From assembly GCA_003427395.1 (NCBI GenBank), contig BFEA01000243.1:84346-133114 (forward strand): a DNA stretch of 48,769 nt, read 5' to 3'. The first letter of the stretch is position 1. Every line of letters starts with the position of its first letter. Position numbers and translations under genes: made by a program. The notes beneath the pieces are model-generated. The model was not told the origin of the DNA, searched no databases, and saw only the letters and a list, made by a program, of their open reading frames with translations. Positions 39,935 to 48,769 of the stretch are shown here, piece by piece. The stretch comes from Chara braunii. Its lineage: Eukaryota > Streptophyta > Charophyceae > Charales > Characeae.

Positions 39935-40423
39935 GAACAGATTAGCAACAGTTAATACAAAAGGCAAATTTTCGCTCTGTTCTTGGCTGTTTGATTCACA
40001 TGACTAACAACACCTCTGGGACTATAAGCTAGATCAGAAGAAACCAGGGGTTCCTTGGGATTAGCTGCCGCATGTTTTTTAGGCAGCGTCGGATAGGACA
40101 GAGAAGGGCAGGGTGGCCCTACAGAAGGCCAACAAGATTTTGTGTGGACCTTAAGTCTAAAGAAGACTAACTTAGGCTGAGGTTGAAGAGGTATACAGTG
40201 ATATTATAAATCAGCCAGCCTTTTTACTGTGCTTCAAGGTATTTTTGAGGAGTTAATTTTGTGGAAGAATGAGTGATCTTGGGACGCTGGACCCGGTTTC
40301 CAGCAGGTTACCTTTTGGTTATACCAGGTAGAATTGTGAGGTCCCCGACCTCGACCACCTTTTGAAATATAAAGTGATATCATCTCAAAAAAAAAAAAAA
40401 CAAAAAAAAAAAACAAAAAAAAA
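39935..40423 (+). other. LINE 3' UTR, hairpin and A-tail
   Basis: A 3' UTR of about 400 bp, then GAATTGTG and GAGGTCCCCGACCTC (40338-40352, a 4-6 bp stem with a C-rich loop), 34 nt of spacer and an A-rich tail with scattered C. Confidence 0.75.
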
Positions 40424-40583
40424 CAGTTTCTTACCTTCCTCCTTGGAAATATGGAGGTACAAAAATGACTTTTTTTTTTTTGCATTTTTGGTCGGAGCTG
40501 ACTGCAAAACTTCGAACCGCGATAATATGGCTCTGAAGGCCGCTGACCTTATGTTTTTTCTTTTTCTTTATTTTTGCCTTCAA

Positions 40584-40688
40584 AATTTGGACCATTTCTC
40601 GATTTATGCGTGTCATCCTTGACAGCACAGAGCCATGTTAATCTTCATTCTCTGTACCGTTCGAATTTTAACGGATGTCCCAAAGGAC
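40584..40688 (-). pseudogene. U6: Degenerate U6 snRNA copy
   Basis: Read on the minus strand: GTCCTTTGGGACATCCGTTA, AAATTCGAACGGTACAGAGA, then an insertion and changes in the AGCATGGCCCC segment (AACATGGCTCTG), then GGATGACACGCATAAATCGA and GAAATGGTCCAAATTTT. The 5' and 3' ends are well kept while the catalytic centre is altered, so it cannot work as U6. It lies about 160 bp from a LINE A-tail, in opposite orientation. Confidence 0.88.
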
Positions 40689-40715
40689 AACGCCGACAAT
40701 TAATACAAAGTGTAA

Positions 40716-40882
40716 GGGCCTCACCACACCCCACTGTCCAAACGAAAAAAGTCTGAGTGCATCTTCCCGCAGAGAATGGCAAGATGCATCCGTAACTATG
40801 AATAGCAACCCGTGCATCTTACCTCCTTCTAGGGAAGATGCATTCCTTCTTTTTACGTTTGGCCAGTGGCGGGGCGAGGCCC
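40716..40882. mobile_element. 167-bp Tourist-like MITE
   Basis: The left end GGGCCTCACCACACCCCACTG and the reverse complement of the right end GGGCCTCGCCCCGCCACTGG pair for about 27 bp. TAA at 40713-40715 and at 40883-40885 is a 3-bp target duplication of PIF/Harbinger type. It is the same length and layout as 6003-6169. Confidence 0.85.
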
Positions 40883-40885
40883 TAA

Positions 40886-41007
40886 GGGCATCGCCACACC
40901 ACTCGTGAAATGTGCAAAATGAGAATGAATTGTCCGCTAGAACACGGCCAGATGCACCCGCCACAGTTTTGTCTTTTTCACATTTCGAGAGTCGCGTGGT
41001 GAGGCCC
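40886..41007. mobile_element. 122-bp Tourist-like MITE, abutting the first
   Basis: The left end GGGCATCGCCACACCACTCG and the reverse complement of the right end GGGCCTCACCACGCGACTCT pair for over 30 bp. TAA flanks it (40883-40885 and 41008-41010), the left TAA being shared with the preceding MITE. A further GGGCACGCTCACACTGAGG directly follows at 41011 and may be the tip of a third, incomplete element. Confidence 0.82.
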
Positions 41008-41010
41008 TAA

Positions 41011-41406
41011 GGGCACGCTCACACTGAGGTACCAAATCCGCAATATCCCCAAAATCACCATGCAGGGGTACTCACACGACGTCAATATTTTCGCAATATG
41101 CTTATTCCGAGTTCTTCGTGAACCCTTTTGTCAACGGCCTGAAGGGCCGTGGGGGGTGGGAAAATGGTTGAGGTTACCGCAAATTCATGATTCATTTTTT
41201 CATTAATTTTAAAAAATGACTTCAGAATCCAAAGGGAGGATATTGGCGCCGTGTCAATTGAAAATACGGATTTGTGGTGAATGGGTTACCTCATCGTCCG
41301 GTGAGACGCGCATGGGCCCTTTTTTGTTTGTTTCCCGAAGTCTGAGTCTTGTCTTTTGCCTGGCCGTGACTTTTGTTGGGAGGTGCATCGGCCCTGACAG
41401 GGCGCC
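41011..41406. other. No gene recognised
   Basis: A possible truncated MITE end at 41011-41030, otherwise unique sequence. The frame at 41216-41647 runs through poly(T) and the LINE 3' UTR and is not a gene. Confidence 0.4.
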
Positions 41407-41431
41407 TTTTTTTTTTTTTTTTTTTTTTTTT

Positions 41432-42102
41432 AGGAAAACAATCAATTTATTACAATCAAAAGGAAAGAGGTCGGGGACCTCACAATTCGACCCCGAGTTA
41501 TCCTGGCCGCATCAGCCAGTTTCGCTTACGAGCCAGGCTCAAGAGTTCCTAAACTATCCAGAGCTAACACTACTCCTGCATAACCCCGGGTTCAATGACC
41601 CGGTATCGAAACAACGCTTTCCAAATTCAACCTTGAAGCTTATGTAAAGGGGACTGCTAATGCAGTCTGTGCTCCACTAGGTACTCAGGAATATAACGCT
41701 TATAGCTTACAGGAATTCAAGAACTGCTTCCCCTATCCAGAGAGAATCCTGAGACCTTCCCATTGCTCCGTGAACAATTACTCCTCTGATGAGAGCGGAC
41801 CAAAAGGCATGATTCGTAGAGACACCAGATATTTACTCTACTAAAACATATTGTAAACGGTTGGCCTAAAACGACCTACACAACAATTAAGTCTAACTCG
41901 ACTTATGTGTCAACCAAGAAGAAAGGATCAATCCGCCTTTAGGGTCTGGCTTGACCAAACTGTGATTTTTGCCCCAAGCTTTCCAGAACCAGGCCGCCCC
42001 TTTTTTACCTGATCCGCCCTTTGCCTTCCTAAACCAATCTGACCAGATGCTCTGTCGACATGAGGACCTTATTTGTGATTTTAATTGAACATCCTAACAT
42101 CG
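41432..42102 (-). other. LINE 3' UTR
   Basis: About 670 bp between the zf-RVT frame and the A-tail, with the hairpin GAGGTCCCCGACCTC (minus strand, 41481-41467) preceded by GAATTGTG. No frame is supported. Confidence 0.7.
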
Positions 42103-43319
42103 TTATTGACGAAAAGTATGGGCATTTCTCTCATACCATATTGTCAACATGATGATGGCTCTGAAGGTCTGGGCCACGTAACAGGCTGCGTCATCATTCC
42201 TGTTCTGTACCGCCGGAATACCGGATATTATAAACTCCTCTGTCCAACTAAATGATGGCCAAGGAAGGTTCACCCAGTGTCTGTTCCACCAGGACCAGAT
42301 TCGTTTGGAGTAAGGACAATCTATCCAAATGTGTCGATTGGTTTCCCAAACCCACTGACATCTATCCAAATGTGTCAATTGGTTTCCCAACTTGAAGCCC
42401 ACTGACATCGACAGCAGGTTGTTGCAATGTCCATTCCCCTGTTTGACAGAAAAGTTGCAGTCGGAATAACCAGCATAGACTGTTGCCACAGAAGACTACC
42501 TAATCTCTCTGAAGCAAGTTTTTTCAGCAGTTGCCAATGTTTCTCTTGTGTCGCCCTATCATAATCTAAAAAGGCTAGCTTTCGTCTGTGTTCGCGCACC
42601 ACCTCATAAGGCGACGAAGAAGCACCCTCCCTCAACAATCTAGTACCTACCTTAGAAGTGTAGCAGTGCATGGGGAACACAGTTGTCTGATGTTGGCTCA
42701 TCACATTCCATACCCACCGGGTGGGGTCCACCTTAAGATTTAACGGAAAAGCGCCTCTGAACCTGACCCGAGGGCGAGCTATTCGATGCTTGTCTAAGTT
42801 CATCAATACTCTACACTCATGAAGATCCAACAGCCTTGTACTAGAGACTTCTGATTTGAACCTAAGGGGACGCTCTTCCGCCCAATCTGGTTCTGCTAGC
42901 CAAGTCTGCATCAGTGGGTGACTCCCATCATCACTATCTATGAGTCTGAAAAAGGTACAGTCCGAAGTAATCCTCCTTGATCGATACCATTTATCTTCTG
43001 CTGTGCCTAGTCCTGCTTCCAAAATTTGACACCAATAAGGCGGAATTGTTGCTTGCAGTCTTTGCAGCGTCAAGTCGACTTCTCTTAGGTATGGATGTCG
43101 GGTCCTCATTTCTCTTTCTGTGAGCCACCCTGAGTTGTCCGCCTTCCTGATATCCTTGATTCGAACTTGAACAATGCCTTGTTCGATCCAACGCCGACCA
43201 AAACTCCCAGGTTCATTTGCTGCAGAGAAAGGTTCACCTTGTACATCCATAAGGAACTGGTTCTCAAACAAAAACTCTTCCAGTACTTCAGCCTTAGATG
43301 TGGGCTCCCGGTGTGACAC
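42103..43319 (-). pseudogene. LINE ORF2 C-terminal part with zf-RVT
   Basis: 43319-42375 is open for 314 codons and then passes by a duplication into the frame 42489-42103. The zinc-finger part reads TCCRCQWASSWETN and then again CQWVWETNRHIWIDCPYSKR followed by WSWWNRHW. The repetition comes from a direct duplication of about 42 bp at 42318-42406. Before it, a conserved linker (IRKADNSGWLTEREMRTRHP, YDRATQEKHWQLLKKL) precedes the finger. Equivalent to 38957-39934 in the plus LINE. Confidence 0.82.
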
Positions 43320-43964
43320 TGGTTTTATTTTCTTCCAAGCCGTCAGTACGGCTTTTCAAAACTTGGAACTTGGACGCCTATTTGAATATGAGTTCAGCAT
43401 AAAGCAGCTCCAGACATCTGACGGGTTGCTCAGGTCCCATTCCTTGCTGAGAATGTATTCGCCCATGAAGATCTAGAATCTGTCCTCCGTTTCCATCATG
43501 GCACGAATTGGCCATCTGGCCAGCAGGGCTAAGTTCTAACTTTTAGGGTCCAGTATGCCTAAACCCTGTTCCCTTCTGGGGAAGGTCACCACGCCCCAAG
43601 CTGTCTTAGGGATATAGACTTGACCCTCCACAACCGTTGGCTTCCAAATCAGCTTCCTTGCCTTTGCCTTGATGTGTGTATATGCACCTTCCCCCAACAG
43701 GTGAACTGCCAAGACGTACCAAAGTATCGAGAAGGCTGCTGCAGTTAACAAGCGCGACCTGCAAAACAAGGATGAGAGGTAAGGCTTGTTCCACTTGGCA
43801 ATGCGCGCCGTCACTTTTCCTGTTAGCAGTTGGTCTTGAAGCGTAGCGCAGTCTGATGTAGCTACCTCTACCCCCCAAAACCGCTCCGGAGAGTCAACCG
43901 GAATAGTCTTCATTCCCCAATCCACATACAAATGGAACGGAGCAGGCAATAAATAAGTTTTTTT
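43320..43964 (-). pseudogene. LINE ORF2 connection (thumb) region
   Basis: Open piece 43949-43536 with RFWGVEVAT, ARIAKWNKPYLSSLFCRSRL, EGAYTHIKAKARKLIW and QGLGILDPKS, the region downstream of the RT core in L1 ORF2. Stops or frame changes occur on both sides (a run of T at 43960 precedes it). Confidence 0.75.
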
Positions 43965-44800
43965 TTACCAGTTCACTGAGGCTTCCGCTAGTTCGCAGTA
44001 TCTAGTTAGTATATTTTGTATTTCCGCTAGGACTTGCGGGTTGTTCTCAACGTAGACCGAAAGGTCATCTGCAATTGCACCCACTTTCCACTCTACACCC
44101 CTGTCGATCTTAATACCTGCTACATGTGGATTGAATCTATAGTTGTCCAGCAGGACCTTGAGATGAACCACGAAAAGCAACGGTGCCAATGGGCACCCTT
44201 GCCGTAGAGAGCGAGTGAGGCGAAAGGGGTATGAACGATGTCCATTTACCATGACTACAGTTCTTGCTTTTTAGTACATTGCTCGTACCCAAGGACAGAT
44301 ATTCGGCCCAAAGCGCATATATCTCAAAGTGGTTTGGACAAAAGTTCATCCCACTTTGTCATAAGCTTTTTCCATGTCGAATAATATAATGACAATGTCC
44401 CTTTTCTCCTTGACAATAATCTCAATAGCTTGAAGGGTTGTGATAGTATTTTTATGGGTGGACCGGCCTTTTACAAAGGCTCCTTGCTCTTGCCCCATGA
44501 GTAAAGGTAAGTATTTTGCTAGGCGTAGAGCAGTAGCCTTGGCAAGCAGTTTGTAAGCCGCGTTTAGCAATGATATCGGCCTCCAATTACGAATTTCCTT
44601 TTTGCTTATTTTTTTATACAACAACGATATGACCCCTTCGACCATTGAACTGGGGAGGGACTCCCCAACCAAGACTTTGTTGAACAGGTCGGTTAGAACT
44701 GGGCTGAAAAAATCCCAAAAGGCAACAATGAACTCAATCGGCAGGCCATCTGGCCCCGGGACCTTCCCCTTGGCCATCACCTAAGCCACTGTTTCCAGCT
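43965..44800 (-). pseudogene. LINE reverse transcriptase domain
   Basis: Piece 44780-44346 has AKGKVPGPDGLPIEF, GVISLLYKKISKKEIRNWRP, ISLLNAAYKLLAKATALRLA, GQEQGAFVKGRS and ILFDMEKAYDKVG (motif A). After a break of about 90 bp, piece 44252-43965 has SLRQGCPLAPLLF (motif B) and GAIADDLSVYV, the motif C with both Asp residues (usual F/Y-ADD). All catalytic Asp are present, but the domain is split by frame changes, so it is not functional as it stands. Confidence 0.9.
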
Positions 44801-45344
44801 CCTCCATGGTTAGAGGCCGGTCTAAATCTAGCACAGCATGCAAGGGTAGTGACTTCCCTGAAAATTTTCAGAAATTAGAGAAGTCTCTCAAATCTGTGTC
44901 GGGTTGGTCAAAGGGGCGCCTAGTAGTCAAAATGTCGCTGAAGTACTCTCTTGCGTATTGACACATTTGGATCGAAATTTCCACAATTATATGTGTCGTC
45001 AAGGAGAAAGGGTGTTCCAGCTCTTTCATGAAAGGTCAGGCCACCGATTTCATCACGGCCTGAAATGACTCTTTAGTCATGCGATCGTAGTGTGTCGTTC
45101 CCCTGACACGGAGCCACTCTCTCCTTTGTTCCTCTGCTTTTATTTCCTGCGCTTCTAAATTGGTCAGTTCTACCGACCGTCTTTGCATCCAGTATAAGTC
45201 TGAAATAGGATGTCTTTCTAGCTGTTGTTCTGCTGCAGTGATTTCTGCGTGCCATTGTCTGATTTGTTTGTTTTGCTTGCCGCTTTTTATTCTTGAGTAC
45301 GTACTACACGCTTTCTGCAGTGCTGCCATAACTCCATCATACCA
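44801..45344 (-). pseudogene. LINE ORF2 region between endonuclease and RT
   Basis: Piece 45329-45036 (97 codons) reads as a charged helical region (AALQKACSTYSRIKSG, WHAEITAAEQQLERHP, QEIKAEEQRREWLRVRG), normal between the endonuclease and RT of L1 ORF2. LTMEELETVA then a stop lies just before the RT at about 44785. Several stops are present in between. Confidence 0.7.
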
Positions 45345-46209
45345 TTACTGTGGGTTCCGACATAGGTGAGCTGTTCCCTTCCAATTTAATATTATCCTGT
45401 TCAGCCAATCTCTAAGAGGCTGATCTTCCAAGTGTGTGATGTTTAAGCGGAAGTAACCCTGCCCTATGTCTGGGTCACCCCCCAATTGAATCTCAAAAGG
45501 AACTGGCGAGTGGTCAGACAAGGAGGAGGAACGACAGGAGCCTACCTCTGCTGACAGACAGCTATCCCATGGAGTTCCCCGCATCAAGACATAGTCCAGA
45601 CGGCGAGCCGATAAGGCCCCATTTGTCGGTCCAAACCAGGTATATCCCGACAGATCTGGATTGAGTATTCTGTAAGCGTCCGTGAAATCGTTAGCTTTTA
45701 TCAACTCGTGAAGAAAAAGAGCGTCTCTGTGCAGTTGTGATGCCGTCGAGGAATCCAACCCCGGGTTGAGAATAGTGTTCCAGTGTATCCCTATTATTAA
45801 ATTACGAGTATCCGACAGTATTTCTGGTAATTCTGCTATAAATTGAATTCGGTCTTTATACTCCATCGAGACGTAAAGAGACATAAAAGTCCAGGGTTCA
45901 GAATCGATTTCCACTTTAACCCAGCACCATCGACCCCAGACATGAATCAATAATATCAGTGAGGTAGTCTTGACGGAAGAGGATGGCCGTGCCCCCTTTG
46001 GTACCCACCGCTGGGGCCCAAAGTTGAGTGTCGGGCCACCATTGTCCCATTTCACGAAGCTTGTCCTCATTAAGCTTAGTTTCCTGTACAAGGACCACCT
46101 TGACATCTGCCTCGTGCATCCAGGTACAGAGTCGGACCCTCTTACGTCTGTTATTTGTGTCCCCTAGGCCTCGAATGTTCCAAGTAGCAATGGGTAATTT
46201 ATTTCGCAT
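45345..46209 (-). pseudogene. LINE AP-type endonuclease domain
   Basis: ORF2 starts with ATG 46209: PIATWNIRGLGDTNN (Asn of motif I), VVLVQETKLNEDKL (catalytic Glu), LWAPAVGTKGGTAILFR. A frame change near 45945 leads into 46106-45345, with LIIGIHWNTILNPG (usually GD-N; the Asp is lost here), GYTWFGPTNG, RRLDYVLM and SSLSDHSPVPFEI (catalytic SDH). It nicks target DNA to prime reverse transcription. Loss of the GD Asp plus the frameshift indicate an inactive copy. Confidence 0.9.
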
Positions 46210-47090
46210 TGCTGCTTATGTGCCCGGTTGCCGAGTGGATCCGGTCAGCGGTACCTTGCTGTGACCCTGATTTCTTGCGTCTACCCCCTTTTTCTGCAGT
46301 GAGTGGCTTTGGAGAAGCCCAATTCAGCCTCAATGTGGAGTTCAATTGGGAGGAAAACAAAATATTTCTGTTCGACTGGGTCAGGTTTTGTGCCAGAGTA
46401 TTGACACAGATTCCGTCCAGCAAATGAATACTCTTCAGATCTGGGTTTTCATGATTAGCCAGTTGTGCCACCGGGATATAGAAAATGTTCAACTCTTTGA
46501 GTTGGTCCCTACTCAACGGGAGGGCATCCAAGAAAGCGTAATAAAACGCCCATTTGTGCCCTGTGGTGTTCGAAATGAGATGGCGAGTGAGCTTGACCCC
46601 AGGGATCAAGCGGCTCGGAACTTGTTCTGCACTAACTGTTTGGCAGACGTAGCCACTGTTGCTTCTGAGGGACTCTCTGTCGTAGCCGTGACCGGAAAAA
46701 TCTTATGACCGTTCTGGTCTATGAAAACCAAGGCCATTGGACCTTGGTTGGAAGGAACGCAAAAGATCGAAACCACTTGTTTAGAGGCAGTCTCTCCTTT
46801 GTCCGGGGTTTCCACTCCAGGACCTTCGCTGAGGGCTGGTACCTTGGAGTGGGCTTCCTTTGCACAATCTGGAGCAAGAACCAGATCCTCCTGTTGATGG
46901 TCCGCCTCTGAGCCATCTGAGGAGTTACAGCGTGTGGGAAAATCCTTCTCTGTTTCTGTCTTCCTTGCCCTCTTTTTAGATGACTTCTTGTGTTCGTTCG
47001 CTTTGTGCGGGACTGTGAGAGCACTGTGGTCTAGCGTCATGAGTGCCAACGGGTTTTCTTCTTCAGTGGGGACAACCTTCATTGCGTCCT
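46199..47090 (-). pseudogene. LINE ORF1, C-terminal part
   Basis: Two pieces: 47082-46606, charged and low complexity with a basic stretch KKSSKKRARKTETEK, and 46609-46199 with HKWAFYYAFLDALPL, LNIFYIPVAQLAN and a basic end GGRRKKSG. Its stop TAA overlaps the ATG of ORF2 by 11 nt (46209-46199). ORF1 proteins of L1-type elements bind the element RNA; no RRM or CCHC motif is clear here. Confidence 0.65.
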
Positions 47091-48290
47091 CGTTCTATAC
47101 ATTTTTGCCCGAAATGCCGTTCGTTGGTTCCTCATGCCGTTCGAAATCGATTTGAATATCATCTTCACCCCCCCTTGACTTGTGGAGTTCCATCAGCGTT
47201 TTTGGGGCCGCTTTCTCCATCGGATCTTTAACTACAAGTGACTTGGGGCGCCAGGCTTGGCCGAAGTGAGAAAAGGTGTCGTACAATTTATTAGTGAAGG
47301 TCATTGTATATGATGAGATCGTAATAGGGGGTCGGTACTCCCTGCTCTTGGACTGCAAAGGGTACCGGTTTTTGAGTTGTGCCCTGTGGGGCTGGTTTGC
47401 GTCGCTGACGCCCAGCCCTAGGGTCTCGGAGCTGTTCCGGCTCTCCCGTGAAATTTGTCTGTTCCTTATTACGCGTCGCATTCCTACACTCCTTGTCGTA
47501 ATGGAACCACCATCTTTAATGAGAGCAGTAAGGGGTGGAAGCATTGACAATGTCCACCTCCACAAATTCGTCCTCTGACAGTTCAATAGTGAGAGACCTA
47601 TAGAAGGAGAAACGTGCTGAAGATTCCAAATCAAAATGAATGTTGGCGATGGAGGGTTCATCTTTGTGAGGCTGGTAGTCGTGCATTTTCAACACCTTAC
47701 CCATCGTTTTTTCAATGTGAAAACGATAATGGAAAATCGCCGTAACCGGCACATTTAAACAACGAATCCAGAAGAAATAAAACTTCATTGCTTCTTTGAG
47801 TCTCTTCATTTCATTTGGTGTGATGTATTGACGAAATTCCACCGATAAGTCATATTCTCAAATTCAATCCTATCGTCACCCACCCTCTTCATCCAGTCCG
47901 CATGTTGTTTTGATCCTGTGATGTAAGTTGCGAGGTTCTTTCCTTCGTGAATAAAACAACCCTTCTTAAGTTCTTATACTCTTTTGGAATAAGACCTGCT
48001 TTTAACCACGCTGCCTCGTAAACACGAACCATCTATTTTTTAACGGCACCGACAAAGTGTCCACCTCATTGTCAAAGATCAGAAGCACGGCTCGCTCACT
48101 AAGCCACTCGTCCTAGATCGCTCTGATACGTGGATCAACTCTCAATTTGGAGTGGTATGGACCGAGGTCAATTTCCCCGTGATTTAGCCCTTCTGGCAAT
48201 TCACCATCCAGAAAGCAGGCTTCGAGCTTTTCCCGCACCTCTGCTCTGAAGGCTGGATAAATAGTTAGCAGGGACATCAACAAAAAAAAA
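47091..48290 (-). pseudogene. LINE ORF1, N-terminal part
   Basis: Fragments in changing frames. About 48280-48060 reads EVREKLEACFLDGELPEG, GEIDLGPYHSKLRVDP, a TAG for Trp, then DEWLSERAVLLIFDNEVD. 47850-47516 has EMKRLKEAMKFYFFWIRCLN, VPVTAIFHYRFHIEKTMGKV and ANIHFDLESSARFSF. 47661-47095 contains further pieces (TNKLYDTFSHFGQAWRPKS). The layout suggests a plant-LINE ORF1 with a nucleic-acid-binding N domain, but I cannot name the family with confidence. Confidence 0.5.
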
Positions 48291-48696
48291 TCCCGGTCTT
48301 AACAGGTATGTTTTTATACACCCTAGTGTTAAAAATGAGTTGACTATATTGAGTAACAACAGTTCTTAAACACGCACCGGTTTTTAACCTTAACCGATAA
48401 ACAAACATGTGTTGAACCGTACTTCAACACAAGAAACGTTCACGACTTCGCTGCGGGCTTCCAGATCAATATGACAAACATTTTTCAACGTTGTTCCAAC
48501 GTTTGATGATGAGTTAAGTCATCTGTGGTTATATTGTATCCCTCATATGCACGAACGTTTGAGAGTTTGTTGTCTAACTCATTGCAATGTCTGAGCAACA
48601 TAGAGATATCATACTGAAAAAAAAATATCGTTTAAAAATAGTTGGAACTCTCAACGAGACAATCAATGTAAATCCGTCGCGACATTTGTCCTTGCT

Positions 48697-48699
<3 letters not shown>
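48291..48699. other. AT-rich flank, no gene recognised
   Basis: AT-rich with repeated AACG/GTTTG phrases (CAACGTTGTTCCAACGTTTGATGATG). It may be the LINE 5' UTR or host DNA; no frame is supported. Confidence 0.4.

Positions 48700-48769
<70 letters not shown>
48700..48769. repeat. (CT)n microsatellite at the window end
   Basis: Pure TC dinucleotides for 70 bp up to the end of the window; it may continue beyond. Confidence 0.97.

Larger units (their letters stand above)
37100..40423 (+). mobile_element. 5'-truncated L1-type LINE, plus strand
   Basis: It includes the first half of RT (37139-37690), a replacement/insertion with an N gap (37700-38299), the C-terminal part with zf-RVT (38300-39934), a 3' UTR, the family hairpin (40338-40352) and an A-rich tail (40387-40423). 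No endonuclease or ORF1 is seen upstream, so it is 5' truncated in or near the start of RT. It is a relative of the minus-strand LINE at 41407-48290, not a close copy. Confidence 0.85.
41407..48290 (-). mobile_element. Near full-length, decayed L1-type LINE, minus strand
   Basis: Read on the minus strand: ORF1 region (about 48290-46199), ORF2 with AP endonuclease (46209 to about 45345), RT (about 44800-43965), connection, zf-RVT (to about 42100), a 3' UTR with the family hairpin (41481-41467) and a 25-nt A-tail (41431-41407). ORF2 order is that of plant L1 elements. Many stops and frameshifts make this copy inactive. The 5' end is placed only roughly at about 48290 because homology beyond is unclear. 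Confidence 0.88.

Noticed and set aside
40362-40622. Lys-rich frame across the LINE A-tail
   Set aside because: It arises from the A-rich tail and the U6 pseudogene, not a gene.

Overview
The window is eukaryotic nuclear DNA packed with transposable elements. It has one convincing host-type gene, a plant-type U6 sequence, long poly(A)/poly(T) tracts, L1-type LINEs, MITEs and Ty3/gypsy sequence. A plant-type tRNA-Asp primer-binding site, U6 spelling close to that of plants, and NHL-propeller membrane proteins suggest a streptophyte. A charophyte alga such as Chara is my guess (inference, not proven). The sequence is a draft assembly: it has N gaps at 12102-12186 and 37981-38201, scattered single Ns, and two leftover Nextera mate-pair junction adapters in the 3' LTR.

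Region by region. 1-10538: a minus-strand NHL beta-propeller membrane/secreted protein (1153-2697), then a patchwork of small elements (LINE 3' ends, TIR/MITE elements, tandem repeats). This includes a U6 snRNA retrocopy (6931-7025) inserted two bases inside a 106-bp palindromic MITE. A promoter-like stretch lies near 8900.

10539-35970: one giant LTR retrotransposon of about 25.4 kb. The 5' LTR is 10545-17430 and the 3' LTR 28974-35964 (about 6.9-7.0 kb each). A GCGCGC duplication flanks both outer ends, and a tRNA-Asp-type primer-binding site sits 4 nt after the 5' LTR. Internal order is PBS, three diverged copies of an unrecognised module (A1, A2, A3) with a second unrecognised module B, gag with a CCHC knuckle, protease, RT (split by a 366-bp TIR insertion), RNase H, DDE integrase, a 47-bp minisatellite, and a long non-coding tail. 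Each LTR carries a TATA box, a possible 195-bp intron, six minisatellite blocks and two open frames that may be diverged relatives of modules A and B. The coding frames are broken mainly by stops, so this copy is probably inactive.

35971-48769: host flank and a MITE, a 5'-truncated plus-strand LINE (about 37100-40423) lacking its RT core, a degenerate U6 copy, two abutting Tourist-like MITEs, and a nearly full-length but decayed minus-strand L1-type LINE (41407 to about 48290) with ORF1 and an endonuclease-RT-zinc-finger ORF2. A (CT)n microsatellite ends the window. The LINE 3' ends share a small hairpin next to the A-tail whose stem pairing is kept although its bases change.

How the parts relate: the LINE machinery plausibly made the U6 retrocopies. 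The LTR element encodes gag-pol functions for its own copying, plus extra proteins ahead of gag, as in Ogre-type plant elements. The extra modules, apparently related to frames inside the LTR, are the most novel content.
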